DNA of 64,000 nt from Sphingopyxis sp. (GCA_002733865.1 NVXM01000008.1:92979-156978); one strand, 5' to 3'. Numbered from the stretch's first letter, positions 1 through 9,143 are shown. Made by a program: numbers and translations. The notes: generated from the sequence alone by a model not told the origin.

Positions 1-185
1 AAAGGCCGCGCGGCGAACGCGCACCGGACAGCCTGTATTATCTGAGCACGGCGCTGGTGCAGCTGAACAAGAAAGAAGACGCGTGCCGGGTGCTGGCGGA
101 AATGCAGGATGTCTATCCCGAAGTGGCCAGTGGCCGACTTGCTGAGCGCGTGACATCGGGCAAGGCTGCCGCCAACTGTAAATAG
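1..185 (+). CDS. cpoB: CpoB/YbgF (Tol-Pal periplasmic coordinator), C-terminal end only
   Basis: The gene enters from the left edge; about 60 codons are visible in the frame that ends with TAG at 183-185. The translated end reads APDSLYYLSTALVQLNKK, then DACRVLAEMQDVYPEV, and finishes with NCK. This is the last TPR hairpin typical of CpoB/YbgF, a periplasmic protein that links Tol-Pal to cell-wall synthesis during constriction. It sits 3 bp before tilS, the usual alphaproteobacterial order cpoB-tilS-ftsH. The remaining tol-pal genes are 28 kb away at 28.4-32.8 kb. The identification rests on a short C-terminus plus gene order. Confidence 0.75.
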   Translation, partial: RPRGERAPDSLYYLSTALVQLNKKEDACRVLAEMQDVYPEVASGRLAERVTSGKAAANCK

Positions 186-188
186 AAT

Positions 189-1142
189 ATGGTCGATGCT
201 GCGGCCTCGTTCGACAGACGGTTTATGGCGGCGCTGGCTCGGCTGATCCCCGACATGGAATCGAAAGGCCAAAAGCTCGGACTTGCGGTTTCCGGGGGCC
301 CCGACAGCGTGGCGCTCTTGTTGCTTGCCTGGCGGTCTTGCCCCGGCCAGATTGCGGCAGCGACCGTCGATCACGGCCTGCGCCCTGCCGCCCGCGAAGA
401 AGCGGAATTTGTCGCATCTTTATGTCGCCAGCACGGTATTGCGCATGAAATCTTGCGCCCCGCCGCCCCGATCCGCGGCAGCATTCAGAGCACAGCCAGA
501 CGCGTACGCTACGAGTTGCTGAACGGCTGGATGCGGCAGAATGATATCGACTGGCTGGCCACGGCCCATCACGCCGATGATCAGCTGGAAACGATGATCA
601 TGCGGATCCTGCGCGGCAGCGGCGTCGACGGCTTGTCGGGAATTCGGGAAAAACGGGATAATATCATCCGCCCCCTGCTCGACGTTCAAAAGTCGGAACT
701 GATTTCTTATGTTGCCGGTCATGGCATCTCCCCGGTCGATGATCCGTCCAATCGCGATCAAGGCTATGATCGCGTCCGGGTGCGCAAGGCTCTGGAGGAG
801 CTCGGTGGATTTGACACGCGGCTCGCCAGCCAGAGCGCAGGCGCCTTGAGCGACGCGCGTGAAGCGATCGAGTGGATGGTTGAGCGGCTGGCAGCCGAGC
901 ATATCGTCACCTCTGATACCGGCTGCACATTCTCACAGGCCCCCTATCCCCGCGAAATTCAGCGCCGGCTGTTGCTCAAATGCCTGCATATATGCGAACC
1001 CACATTGGCACCGCGCGGGAGCCAGATTGATCAGACCTTGCTGGCGCTGAAAAAGGGACAGACCGTCACGCTCGGCAATATTCTGTGCGAGGGGGGCGAT
1101 ATCTGGCGCTTTCAGCCTGCGCCAGCGCGGCGGAACGGCTGA
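189..1142 (+). CDS. tilS: tRNA(Ile)-lysidine synthase TilS
   Basis: TilS ligates lysine to C34 of the AUA-decoding tRNA-Ile in the cytoplasm, using ATP. The PP-loop motif SGGPDS lies at residues 35-40, followed by TVDHGLRP and, near residue 125, the ATAHHADDQLET block of the N-type ATP pyrophosphatase fold. At 317 residues it is shorter than the roughly 430 of enterobacterial TilS, so the C-terminal substrate-binding region is reduced. The ATG lies 3 bp after the cpoB stop with no clear ribosome-binding site, which suggests translational coupling. Identification is firm; the exact start is less so. Confidence 0.95.
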   Translation: MVDAAASFDRRFMAALARLIPDMESKGQKLGLAVSGGPDSVALLLLAWRSCPGQIAAATVDHGLRPAAREEAEFVASLCRQHGIAHEILRPAAPIRGSIQSTARRVRYELLNGWMRQNDIDWLATAHHADDQLETMIMRILRGSGVDGLSGIREKRDNIIRPLLDVQKSELISYVAGHGISPVDDPSNRDQGYDRVRVRKALEELGGFDTRLASQSAGALSDAREAIEWMVERLAAEHIVTSDTGCTFSQAPYPREIQRRLLLKCLHICEPTLAPRGSQIDQTLLALKKGQTVTLGNILCEGGDIWRFQPAPARRNG

Positions 1143-1310
1143 AATCCCGCTAGCTGCCAATATCGTGAAGCCGTCCGTTAACTGTGATCGGGAAAAACAT
1201 TGGCCTGTATATTGTCATCTGTGGCAAAAGGCCTATCTTTAGTGGAATGACAAAATCGCGGCGACAGGTCCAACACCCGCAGCGACAATGATGACAGGAC
1301 AAGATGCCCC

Positions 1311-3266
1311 ATGAATGACGAACAGGATCCAAAAGAAAACCCGTGGATGAAAAGCATGGTCATCTGGGCCGGCGTTATCATCGCGCTTCTGCTGACCGTT
1401 TCGATGTTTGGCGCTGGCGCCGCTTCCGATTCCGGGTCAGCAATCAGCTATTCTTCGTTCCGCAACAAGGTCGAAGAGGGCAGCGTGAAAAGCGTCGCCA
1501 TCGCCCCGGACAAGATCACCGGCGAGCTGACCAATGGCGACATGTTCTCAACCACGCCGGTTGGCAGCGATCCGTCGCTGGTCACATTGCTCGATGAAAA
1601 AGGCGTGGAATATAGCGGCAAGCCACAGGAACAGGCCAGCATCTGGCAGATCATTCTGGTCCAGTCCCTGCCCTTCCTGCTGATTCTCGGCATCGCCTTT
1701 TTTGTGCTGCGCCAGATGCAGAAAAGCAGCGGCTCCGGCGCGATGGGCTTCGGCAAGTCGAAGGCCAAGCTGCTGACCGAAAAGCAGGGCAAGGTTACCT
1801 TTCAGGATGTCGCCGGGATTGATGAAGCCCGCGAAGAGCTGGAAGAGATTGTCGAATTTCTGAAAAACCCCGGACGGTTCGCCAAGCTTGGCGGCCAGAT
1901 TCCGAAGGGCGCGCTGCTGGTCGGCTCACCCGGTACCGGTAAAACGCTTCTCGCGCGCGCCATTGCGGGCGAAGCCGGCGTGCCCTTTTTCTCCATCTCC
2001 GGTTCCGACTTTGTCGAAATGTTTGTCGGTGTCGGTGCTAGCCGTGTCCGCGACATGTTCGAGCAGGCGAAGAAAAACGCGCCGTGCATCGTCTTCATCG
2101 ATGAAATCGACGCGGTCGGTCGCCATCGCGGCGCCGGTCTCGGCAACGGCAATGACGAGCGCGAACAGACGCTGAACCAGCTGCTGGTAGAGATGGACGG
2201 TTTTGAGGCGAATGAAGGCATCATCATCATCGCTGCCACCAACCGGCCCGACGTGCTTGACCCTGCGCTGCTGCGTCCCGGCCGTTTTGACCGTCAGGTC
2301 GTCGTGCCACGCCCCGATATCGAAGGCCGCGAGAAGATCCTGGCCGTGCACATGAAAAAAGTGCCGCTGGCGCCCGATGTTGATGCCCGCACGATTGCGC
2401 GCGGTACGCCCGGCTTCTCCGGTGCCGATCTGGCCAATCTGGTCAACGAGGCAGCGCTGATGGCAGCCCGTCGCGGCAAGCGGATGGTCGCGATGAGCGA
2501 GTTCGAGGATGCCAAGGACAAGGTCATGATGGGCACCGAGCGCAAGTCGATGGTGATGACCGATGACGAGAAGAAGATGACCGCCTATCACGAAGCGGGT
2601 CATGCGATTGTCTCGATTCACGAAGAAGCGTCTGATCCGATCCACAAGGCGACGATCATTCCGCGCGGTCGTGCCCTCGGTATGGTCATGCGCCTGCCGG
2701 AGCGGGACAACTACAGCTATCACCGCGACAAGATGCACGCCAATATGGCGGTATCCATGGGTGGACGCGTCGCCGAAGAAATCATCTTCGGCTATGACAA
2801 AGTGTCATCAGGCGCTTCCAGCGATATCCAATATGCGACCAAGCTTGCGCGCGACATGGTTACCCAATGGGGCATGTCGGACGAAATGGGGCCGCTGCAA
2901 TATGAAGAAGAGCAAGGCGAAACCTTCCTCGGCTATTCGCAGTCCCAGCGCGTTCATATGTCTGATGAAACCGCGAAGAAAATCGACCTGGAGATCCGCA
3001 AGCTGATCGACGACAGCTATAATCGGGCGAAGCATCTGCTGACCAAGCATAATGATCAGCTGCATGCGCTTGCCAATGCATTGCTCGAATATGAGACGCT
3101 GTCGGGCGAGGAAATCGACGAACTGGTCAAGAACGGCAAGTTCCACAGACCGGATGGTGGCGTGGTCAAGCCAGCTGCGGTTCCTACGGTCGGCGCTTCT
3201 ATCCCGAAAGCGGGACGCAAGAAGAAGAAGGGACCGTTTAACGATCCCAAGCCGCAGGGCGCATAG
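1311..3266 (+). CDS. ftsH: ATP-dependent zinc metalloprotease FtsH
   Basis: FtsH is a membrane-anchored AAA+ protease that degrades misfolded membrane proteins and regulatory proteins. Two membrane segments (about residues 13-35 and 108-130) flank the periplasmic domain. They are followed by Walker A GSPGTGKT near residue 205, Walker B FIDEID near 262, a second region of homology with RPGRFDRQ, and the zinc motif HEAGH near 427. The length of 651 residues is normal. An AGGAC sequence lies upstream of the ATG. A terminator hairpin follows at 3301-3343. The position after tilS is conserved. Confidence 0.98.
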   Translation: MNDEQDPKENPWMKSMVIWAGVIIALLLTVSMFGAGAASDSGSAISYSSFRNKVEEGSVKSVAIAPDKITGELTNGDMFSTTPVGSDPSLVTLLDEKGVEYSGKPQEQASIWQIILVQSLPFLLILGIAFFVLRQMQKSSGSGAMGFGKSKAKLLTEKQGKVTFQDVAGIDEAREELEEIVEFLKNPGRFAKLGGQIPKGALLVGSPGTGKTLLARAIAGEAGVPFFSISGSDFVEMFVGVGASRVRDMFEQAKKNAPCIVFIDEIDAVGRHRGAGLGNGNDEREQTLNQLLVEMDGFEANEGIIIIAATNRPDVLDPALLRPGRFDRQVVVPRPDIEGREKILAVHMKKVPLAPDVDARTIARGTPGFSGADLANLVNEAALMAARRGKRMVAMSEFEDAKDKVMMGTERKSMVMTDDEKKMTAYHEAGHAIVSIHEEASDPIHKATIIPRGRALGMVMRLPERDNYSYHRDKMHANMAVSMGGRVAEEIIFGYDKVSSGASSDIQYATKLARDMVTQWGMSDEMGPLQYEEEQGETFLGYSQSQRVHMSDETAKKIDLEIRKLIDDSYNRAKHLLTKHNDQLHALANALLEYETLSGEEIDELVKNGKFHRPDGGVVKPAAVPTVGASIPKAGRKKKKGPFNDPKPQGA

Positions 3267-3300
3267 TCGCCGGCACCCGGGACCGGCGCACAGAAGAACA

Positions 3301-3343
3301 AAGAAAAGGCCGCTCGGGATATGTCCCGGCGGCCTTTTCTTTT
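3301..3343 (+). terminator. Bidirectional intrinsic terminator between ftsH and rpoZ
   Basis: A perfect-looking stem AAAAGGCCGCTCGGGA / TCCCGGCGGCCTTTTC with a 4-nt loop has an A-tract on the left and a T-tract on the right. It can therefore terminate ftsH on the plus strand and the convergent rpoZ on the minus strand. Confidence 0.85.
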
Positions 3344-3375
3344 ACCTGAATGTCCAGCGCCGTAGCGCCGAATAG

Positions 3376-3723
3376 TTAGCGGCGGCCGTAATCTCCGGCA
3401 ACGCCTGCGCTGCGCGGTGGGGCGGCAGCGGTCAGACGAAGCGCCTCCGCCGACTGGCTGATCGAACCGATTTCATCCGGCGTGTCATCATCATCGATGA
3501 GAACCTTCTGCAGCGACTGGGTCAGGCTTTCCTCCAGATCTTTCGGTTTCACGGTTTCTTCTGCGATTTCGCGCAGCGCAACCACCGGGTTTTTATCGCG
3601 ATCGCGATCCACCGTCAGCTCAGCACCGCCTGAAATCTCACGTGCGCGCTGGGCAGCGAACAACACCAGATCAAACCGGTTTGTAACTTTATCAACGCAA
3701 TCTTCAACCGTAACGCGAGCCAT
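3376..3723 (-). CDS. rpoZ: RNA polymerase omega subunit
   Basis: Omega helps assemble and stabilise RNA polymerase by binding the beta-prime subunit. The protein begins [19 protein letters not shown] and continues with [13 protein letters not shown] and [12 protein letters not shown], all hallmarks of alphaproteobacterial RpoZ. The start at 3723 is preceded by AGGAGC about 7 bases upstream. A start 7 codons further upstream would remove this ribosome site, so 3723 is preferred. The protein is 115 residues with a low-complexity tail, and it faces ftsH tail to tail across a shared terminator. Confidence 0.96.
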   Translation of the reverse strand: MARVTVEDCVDKVTNRFDLVLFAAQRAREISGGAELTVDRDRDKNPVVALREIAEETVKPKDLEESLTQSLQKVLIDDDDTPDEIGSISQSAEALRLTAAAPPRSAGVAGDYGRR

Positions 3724-3830
3724 AAGGCGCTCCTGATTCTGCAAACTATTGGAAAAGAACCCTCCATCTAGGGAGAAATGCGGGATTTGTCAACAAATCC
3801 GGACTCACGCCCGCGCCGCAATACAATCTA

Positions 3831-5084
3831 ATGGTTTGTCCGGGGTTCAGGGATAATCTATGTCGCAAAACCATGAAAAATATACAGAACAGCAAGCGGA
3901 CAAAGCAACCGGTGCTCCCGCGATCCTATGAGGTTGGGGGCAATCGGCTGCGGCTTATGCGCGCCGCGAAAGAACGCCTGTCTGCGCTGCTGACGACACT
4001 CGAAGGGGCAGAACATAGCCTCAAGCTGTTCTTCTATATGTTTGAGGATGACCGCGTCGGTAAGAGGGTCCTCAAAAGGCTGATCGCGGCCTGCGAGCGC
4101 GGGGTTGCAGTGGAAATAATGGTCGACAGCTTCGGTTCCAATGGCACACCGCGCAAATTCTTTGACCCGCTGATCGAGGCAGGCGGAAAATTCAAGTTTT
4201 TCAGCCCGCGATTTTCCTCCAGCTATTTCGTTCGCAATCATCAAAAGATGGTTATCGCCGATGACTGTCGTGCCCTGATTGGCGGATTCAATATCGCGGA
4301 CGAATATTTCAATCTGCAGCCCAAGGAATCTGACACCGGCCTCCAGGACGACAGCTGGGAAGACCTCGGCATGGAGATTGAGGGGCCTGAAGTTTCGAAT
4401 CTGGCGAACTATTATCGGATGTTGTCCAATATGGTCTATCGCAACAACGGCAACATGCGCTCTCTGCGGAAGATGGTGCGCCAATGGGATGCCGGCGATG
4501 GCCAGTTTCGGTGGCTATTGGGCGGGCCGAGCAACCGGATGAGCCGATGGGCGGCGGCAATCAAGAAAGACCTCGAGGAGGGCCGCCGACTGGACATGGT
4601 GACCGCCTATTTCTCCCCCGGGCAAGGGCTGTTGCGACGGATTGGCGGACTATCGAAGCGCGGGGGTCAGAGCCGGATTATATTGCCGGGTAAAACCGAT
4701 AACCCAGCGACGATCGGGGCAAGCCGGTTGCTATATGGATATCTGCTGAAGCGGAAGGCGCAAATTTTCGAATATCAGCCGCGTCGTTTGCACACCAAAT
4801 TGGTGATCGTCGATGATGCTGTGTATATCGGCTCGGCGAACTTCGATTTGCGCAGTCTTTTCATCAATGTCGAAATGATGCTGCGGATCGAAGATGCCGA
4901 CTTTGCCGAACACGCGCGTTCGGTGATCGATGTTCTGCATAAAAATACGGAAACCATTACGCGGGAACTCCACAAGTCCCGGGCCTCATTCCTGCATCGC
5001 ATAGGCTGGACCCTGTCCTATTTTCTGGTCAATACGCTCGACTATCGGGTGACCCGTCGGCTCAATATCGGTAGCGCGAAATAA
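3831..5084 (+). CDS. Phospholipase D family / cardiolipin synthase-like protein
   Basis: Members of this superfamily transfer or hydrolyse phosphatidyl groups. Two HKD catalytic motifs are visible: HQKMVIADD near residue 136, followed by GGFNIADEYF, and HTKLVIVDD near residue 321, followed by GSANFDLRS. Two HKD repeats with those GG/GS..N followers are the pattern of bacterial cardiolipin synthases. However, there is no N-terminal double transmembrane segment, so it resembles the ClsB/ClsC type more than ClsA. The start is uncertain: ATG at 3831 or at 3873, neither with a good ribosome-binding site. Substrate not determinable from sequence. Confidence 0.85.
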   Translation: MVCPGFRDNLCRKTMKNIQNSKRTKQPVLPRSYEVGGNRLRLMRAAKERLSALLTTLEGAEHSLKLFFYMFEDDRVGKRVLKRLIAACERGVAVEIMVDSFGSNGTPRKFFDPLIEAGGKFKFFSPRFSSSYFVRNHQKMVIADDCRALIGGFNIADEYFNLQPKESDTGLQDDSWEDLGMEIEGPEVSNLANYYRMLSNMVYRNNGNMRSLRKMVRQWDAGDGQFRWLLGGPSNRMSRWAAAIKKDLEEGRRLDMVTAYFSPGQGLLRRIGGLSKRGGQSRIILPGKTDNPATIGASRLLYGYLLKRKAQIFEYQPRRLHTKLVIVDDAVYIGSANFDLRSLFINVEMMLRIEDADFAEHARSVIDVLHKNTETITRELHKSRASFLHRIGWTLSYFLVNTLDYRVTRRLNIGSAK

Positions 5085-5210
5085 AGCGTGATGGTTGGTA
5101 CCCGCTAGCCTCGCAGCCGATCCCGCGCCTTCCGTCGCAACAGAAGAATCGTTCACCGCAATCCACGATTTTAACCCTGTTCAGATAGAAGCCCTTAGCT
5201 ACAAGGATCT

Positions 5211-6338
5211 ATGAACAATCCGATATGCCATGATCGACGACAGATGAAAAATTTTCGGCTGATATTGACCGCGCTGCTGACCGCTGCCCTGGCCGCGTGC
5301 GTATCGCCGCCGGACAGGCCGGTTCCGCAGCAGAGCAGCAGCGCTCCCCCTCCGGTTTATCAGAACAAGGCACCGTCGAGCCAGTCTCCTGCCCAGAGCA
5401 CGCGCGAACAACCTGATCCGGCCCTCGTTCGAGAAATCCAGGAATTATGGCGAGCTTTCCCTGGCAAAACCGGGATTGCCGTAAAACGGATCGATGGTGC
5501 CTGGGAGTTCGGTTTCCGGCTGGACGAATATTTTCCCCAGCAGAGCGTTTCCAAACTGTGGGTCGCGATGACCATGCTCGACAAGATCGATCAGGGCAAA
5601 GCGTCGCTGTCCGACCCGATCCGGATTGGCAAGGAAGACCTGACCCTGTTTCATCAGCCAATGGCGGTCGAAGTGGAACGGAACGGGGCGGTTGTGAAGA
5701 CCGTCTATACGCTGCTCGAAATGGCCCTCGCCAGCAGCGACAATACAGCAAATGACGCCTTGCTACGGCATGCTGGCGGCCCCGAGGCGGTGCGCCGCTT
5801 CATCGATAAAAACTCTCTCGGCAAGATTCGCTTCGGACCGGGCGAGCGACTGTTGCAAAGTGGTATCGCCGGGATGGAATGGAAGCAGGACCTGTCCTAC
5901 CGGAGAAACTTCTATGCGGCGCGCGCGAAAATTCCGGTCGCGCAGCGGCGCCAATCGCTCGAAGCCTATCTGGCCGATCCGGTTGACGGAGCCAGCCCGC
6001 TTGCCATCGCAGGCGCTCTCGACAAGCTGGCCCGCGGCGAACTGCTGTCCGACAATTCGACAAAATTGCTCCAGTCGATATTGAAGCGGACGCGCAGCGG
6101 TCCAAACCGCCTCAAGGCCGGCGTACCGGCAGGATGGGAATTTCTGCACAAAACCGGAACCGGGCAAGTGCTGGGAGCGGTCTCTACAGGATATAATGAC
6201 GTCGGGATCATGACGGCTCCTGATGGAACCCGCTATGCTGTTGTGGTGATGCTGGGCGATACGACCGCGTCGATACCGGCCCGGATGCGCCTGATGCAAT
6301 CGGTCACCCGGGCGGTGGGGCGCTACCATCCGGGCTAG
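5211..6338 (+). CDS. Class A beta-lactamase-like serine hydrolase, lipoprotein
   Basis: An exported serine hydrolase of the class A beta-lactamase fold. SVSK at about residues 113-116 supplies the nucleophile and lysine, SDN occurs near 176 and KTG near 314. The signal peptide ends at LAAC, a lipobox, so the protein is probably a lipoprotein with a proline/serine-rich linker before the catalytic domain. The start at 5211 has AAGGA a few bases upstream; an in-frame ATG at 5244 would give a more compact signal peptide. I could not place the omega-loop glutamate with certainty, so beta-lactam hydrolysis is likely but not shown. Confidence 0.85.
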   Translation: MNNPICHDRRQMKNFRLILTALLTAALAACVSPPDRPVPQQSSSAPPPVYQNKAPSSQSPAQSTREQPDPALVREIQELWRAFPGKTGIAVKRIDGAWEFGFRLDEYFPQQSVSKLWVAMTMLDKIDQGKASLSDPIRIGKEDLTLFHQPMAVEVERNGAVVKTVYTLLEMALASSDNTANDALLRHAGGPEAVRRFIDKNSLGKIRFGPGERLLQSGIAGMEWKQDLSYRRNFYAARAKIPVAQRRQSLEAYLADPVDGASPLAIAGALDKLARGELLSDNSTKLLQSILKRTRSGPNRLKAGVPAGWEFLHKTGTGQVLGAVSTGYNDVGIMTAPDGTRYAVVVMLGDTTASIPARMRLMQSVTRAVGRYHPG

Positions 6339-6341
6339 CGC

Positions 6342-6536
6342 CTATTCGGTGTCAGCCGCGCCAGTGTTTATATTTTCAACATTGTCCGGCGCTGCATTGC
6401 GCTCGTCGAGCATTTTTGCCGCTTCATCCAGCGCCTTTGCCTCACCAACGGTGACTCCGCCCGGACCCGGATCATTCGGTGCCGGGCCGCAGGCGACCAG
6501 GCCGGTCAATATCATGGCAGTGACAACGCTTCTCAT
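6342..6536 (-). CDS. Small putative lipoprotein, 64 residues
   Basis: The reading frame starts MRSVVTAMILTGLVACGP, a short signal peptide with a lipobox (LVAC), then about 45 hydrophilic residues rich in Asp, Glu and Ala. GGAG lies 5 bases before the ATG at 6536, which decides this start over longer upstream options. It lies downstream of another small lipoprotein on the same strand, separated from it by a terminator, and is convergent with the beta-lactamase-like gene 3 bp away. The mature part matches no family I know. Confidence 0.7.
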   Translation of the reverse strand: MRSVVTAMILTGLVACGPAPNDPGPGGVTVGEAKALDEAAKMLDERNAAPDNVENINTGAADTE

Positions 6537-6574
6537 GGCTGCTCCATAAAGCCTAAAACGGTCGAACCAAAGAC

Positions 6575-6606
6575 AAAAAAAGGGCCGTCCGAAGACAGCC
6601 CTTTTT
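6575..6606 (-). terminator. Intrinsic terminator of the alanine-rich lipoprotein gene
   Basis: GGGC-GTC stem with a CGAA loop pairs with GAC-GCCC, with an A-run on the left and a T-run on the right, so it works on both strands. It lies just after the minus-strand gene at 6625-6936 and before the next minus-strand gene. Confidence 0.8.
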
Positions 6607-6624
6607 CGAAATTGCTGAAAAAAC

Positions 6625-6936
6625 TTAATTGGCAGCTTTTTCGGCAGCGTCTGCAGCTTCCTTGGCAGCGGTGCCAGCAGCGTCAGCAGCGTCTTCAGCA
6701 GCATCGGCGGCTTTGTCAGCTGCATCAGCGGCTTCTGCGGTCGCTTCAGCAGCCGCGTCGCCCATGGCGTCGGCAGCGCCTTCAGCTGCATCCATGGCGT
6801 CAGCAGCAGCTTCTTCAGCCGTTGCTTCGGTGCCGTCTACTGTTTCTTCTGCACCAGTTTCGGCATTATCTGCACCGGAACATGCGGCCAAGCCCAGCGC
6901 AGCGGCAAAAACGATCGATGTTGTAACTTTTTTCAT
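6625..6936 (-). CDS. Alanine-rich repetitive lipoprotein, 103 residues
   Basis: Signal peptide MKKVTTSIVFAAALGLAAC with a lipobox, then an acidic stretch and about 65 residues made almost entirely of Ala, Asp, Glu and Lys in AADAAEDAAD-like periods with no proline. The mature part should form one long amphipathic helix, similar in style to Lpp-like alanine-zipper lipoproteins, which points to a structural envelope role (inference). GAGG lies about 10 bases before the ATG and an intrinsic terminator follows at 6575-6606. The opposite strand also has an open Ala/Ser-rich frame, a by-product of the repeated GCN codons. Confidence 0.85.
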   Translation of the reverse strand: MKKVTTSIVFAAALGLAACSGADNAETGAEETVDGTEATAEEAAADAMDAAEGAADAMGDAAAEATAEAADAADKAADAAEDAADAAGTAAKEAADAAEKAAN

Positions 6937-7132
6937 AGCGGTAACCCTCTATTGTCATTCTCAAAAAACCATGCAGGCCCGGAAGTCTTGTACATCCGTT
7001 GACCTACGGTCGGCAGCTTTAGCGAGAGGAGGAATTGAACGCAATGCAGAACCCTTTGCAGCGCTGTGGGTCAATGTAAATTCTGTTTCATATAGCGCGT
7101 CAAGGAAAGCCAGTCCTAGCAAATCAAGTCGA

Positions 7133-7161
7133 TTGACCAGATATAAAGATTTCTTTATATA
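7133..7161 (+). promoter_or_regulatory. Promoter of the methionine operon
   Basis: TTGACC at 7133-7138, a 17-bp spacer and TATATA at 7156-7161 form a near-consensus sigma-70 type promoter. Transcription would begin at about 7168-7171, on or next to the ATG at 7171, giving a leaderless mRNA. No Shine-Dalgarno sequence is present before that ATG. The spacer and -10 element are occupied by a palindrome. Confidence 0.7.
7141..7160 (+). promoter_or_regulatory. Palindromic operator for the ArsR-type regulator
   Basis: Two 9-bp half-sites ATATAAAGA and TCTTTATAT are exact reverse complements separated by TT. The site covers the spacer and most of the -10 element, so bound protein would block RNA polymerase. 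The downstream gene encodes an ArsR-family protein, making autoregulation likely. Its form fits what I remember of SahR-type sites that control methionine-cycle genes in proteobacteria (inference). Confidence 0.75.
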
Positions 7162-7170
7162 GCATTCTAC

Positions 7171-8190
7171 ATGGACGATATCCTGAACATTTTTAGAGCC
7201 TTGTCGGACCCTACGCGGTTGCGAATCGTGCTTTTGCTGCAAAAGATGGAATTGGCCGTCGGCGAGCTGGCGCAAATTCTGGATCAAAGCCAGCCCCGTA
7301 TTTCCAGGCATATCAGGATATTGGACGAAGCAGGCCTGGCAGCACGCCGCAAGGAAGGAAGCTGGGTTTTCCTGAAGCCCGGTCCAGCGGCGGAACTCGA
7401 AATATTGGGGCGGATCTTCCGCTCTGAAAAAGTCGCGCAGTCCGAACAGGCGGTACAGGATCAGGCCCAGTTGTCTCTGGTCCGCAAAGCCCGCGCCGAA
7501 ATGGCAGAGCGCTATTTTGCGGCCCATGCCAAAGAATGGGATGCCATCCGGTCACTCCATCTGCCCGAAGCCGAGGTAGAGGGTGCGATGCTAGCGCTTT
7601 TGCAAGACGCTCCACTTGGCAAGATGCTGGATATAGGAACCGGAACGGGACGGATGATCGAACTGTTCGGGGCCGCTGCGCAATCGGTTGTCGCGATCGA
7701 CAACAGCCCGGAAATGCTGCGGCTGGCCCGGGCAAAATTGCTCGAAAGCGAAACTTCGAGCGGGTCCGATATAGTCCAGAAAACGGAGTTGAAGCAGGGC
7801 GATTTCAATCATTTGCCACTGCAAAACAGCGCGGTCGACAGTGTCATCCTCCATCAGGTGTTGCATTATGCCCAGCATCCCGAAGCCGTATTGCTGGAAG
7901 TATCCCGCGTACTGAAATCCGGCGGCCTCGTGCTGATCGCGGATTTCGCCGCCCATGACCGGGAGGAGCTCCGCACTGACCATGCCCACGCGCGCCTTGG
8001 CTTTAGCGATGACAGCATGAAACATTGGCTGACCGCGTCCAAGCTTGAACTGGTTCAGATCAAAACGCTGGACGGCGGTGCGTTGACCGTAAAAATTTGG
8101 GTAGCGACCAAACCGGCTATTCCCAGCCTTCATTCCGATTCCGACCGACTGGCATCACCAGCCGCAACCTTGAAAAGAGCATCAGCATGA
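7171..8190 (+). CDS. ArsR-family regulator fused to a SAM-dependent methyltransferase domain
   Basis: Residues 1-95 form an ArsR winged helix (ALSDPTRLRIVLLLQ, then SQPRISRHIRILDEAGL). Residues about 145-310 form a class I methyltransferase with MLDIGTGTGRMIE near 152, AIDNSPEML and HYAQHPEAVLLEVSRVLKSGG. No metal-binding cysteine cluster is seen in the first domain, so sensing SAM or S-adenosylhomocysteine through the methyltransferase fold is more likely than sensing metal (inference). It overlaps metF by 4 bp (ATGA) and heads the metF-metH operon. The most probable role is a SahR-like repressor of methionine-cycle genes. Whether the methyltransferase is catalytic or only binds ligand cannot be told. 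Confidence 0.88.
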   Translation: MDDILNIFRALSDPTRLRIVLLLQKMELAVGELAQILDQSQPRISRHIRILDEAGLAARRKEGSWVFLKPGPAAELEILGRIFRSEKVAQSEQAVQDQAQLSLVRKARAEMAERYFAAHAKEWDAIRSLHLPEAEVEGAMLALLQDAPLGKMLDIGTGTGRMIELFGAAAQSVVAIDNSPEMLRLARAKLLESETSSGSDIVQKTELKQGDFNHLPLQNSAVDSVILHQVLHYAQHPEAVLLEVSRVLKSGGLVLIADFAAHDREELRTDHAHARLGFSDDSMKHWLTASKLELVQIKTLDGGALTVKIWVATKPAIPSLHSDSDRLASPAATLKRASA

Positions 8191-9143
8191 CCAACCCAAC
8201 CCGGCCCATGGGCCTGATCGAACTGGAAGAAGCAAAACGGGCGCTTGATGTGCCGCTGTTTGCGGGGTTGAGCGGTGATGCTGACGTTTCCTTCGAATTT
8301 TTCCCGCCAAAATCCGATAAGATGGAAAAGACCCTGTGGGACAGCGTTGTTACGCTCGAACCGCTCAATCCGCGGTTTGTGTCGGTGACCTATGGCGCTG
8401 GCGGCACCACCCGGGAACGCACCCATGCCACGGTTGCCCGCATCGCCAGGGAGACCGATATACCGGCGGCAGCACATCTGACCTGCGTCGGGGCGAGCAA
8501 GGCGGAAATCGCCGAGGTGGCTCAATCCTATTGGGATGCCGGTGTACGGCATATTGTGGCCCTGCGCGGCGATCCTCCCGCCGAAGGCCAGGCCTTCGAG
8601 CCGCATCCGCAAGGCTATGCGAGCGCGGCAGAGCTGGTAAAAGGCCTGACCGACATTGCGCCGTTTGAAATTTCGGTTGCCGCCTATCCTGAGACCCATC
8701 CGGAAGCCAATTGCCCGCAGAGCGATCTCGACAATCTGAAACGCAAGCTGGATGCGGGCGCGACCCGCGCGATCACGCAATTCTTCTTCACCGCAGAAGC
8801 CTTTTTCCGGTTCCGCGACGCAGCAGCGGCAGCCGGTATCGATGCTGAGCTGGTGCCCGGCATTCTGCCGGTCTCCAACGTCGCCCAGACCCGCAAATTT
8901 GCGGGCATGTGCGGCGCGGAAATCCCGACATGGATGAATGATCTGTTCGAGGGGCTGGACGACCACCCGTCCGCACGACAGCTGATCGCCGCCACGGTCG
9001 CGGCGGAGCTGTGCCGCAAGCTCTATGCCGGAGGCGTTCGCCAATTTCATTTTTACACGCTCAACCGGGCTGAACTCAGCTACGCGATCTGCCATTTGCT
9101 GGGCAAGCGTCCGGCTGGTGCACAACAGGAGAAAGCGGCATGA
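8187..9143 (+). CDS. metF: 5,10-methylenetetrahydrofolate reductase MetF
   Basis: MetF reduces methylene-THF to 5-methyl-THF with FAD, supplying the methyl donor for MetH. The TIM-barrel sequence shows VSFEFFPPKSDKM near residue 30, FVSVTYGAGGTTRERTHATV, HLTCVGAS, VALRGDPP and ITQFFFTAEAFFRF, all diagnostic. The start ATG at 8187 overlaps the stop of the ArsR fusion. Its own stop overlaps the following metH start (ATGA at 9140), so translation is coupled along the operon. The length of 318 residues is normal. Confidence 0.97.
   Translation: MTNPTRPMGLIELEEAKRALDVPLFAGLSGDADVSFEFFPPKSDKMEKTLWDSVVTLEPLNPRFVSVTYGAGGTTRERTHATVARIARETDIPAAAHLTCVGASKAEIAEVAQSYWDAGVRHIVALRGDPPAEGQAFEPHPQGYASAAELVKGLTDIAPFEISVAAYPETHPEANCPQSDLDNLKRKLDAGATRAITQFFFTAEAFFRFRDAAAAAGIDAELVPGILPVSNVAQTRKFAGMCGAEIPTWMNDLFEGLDDHPSARQLIAATVAAELCRKLYAGGVRQFHFYTLNRAELSYAICHLLGKRPAGAQQEKAA

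Noticed and set aside
6629..7162. Ala/Ser-rich open frame opposite the alanine-rich lipoprotein
   Set aside because: Produced by repeated GCN codons read on the other strand; the lipoprotein has a signal peptide, ribosome site and terminator, this frame has none.
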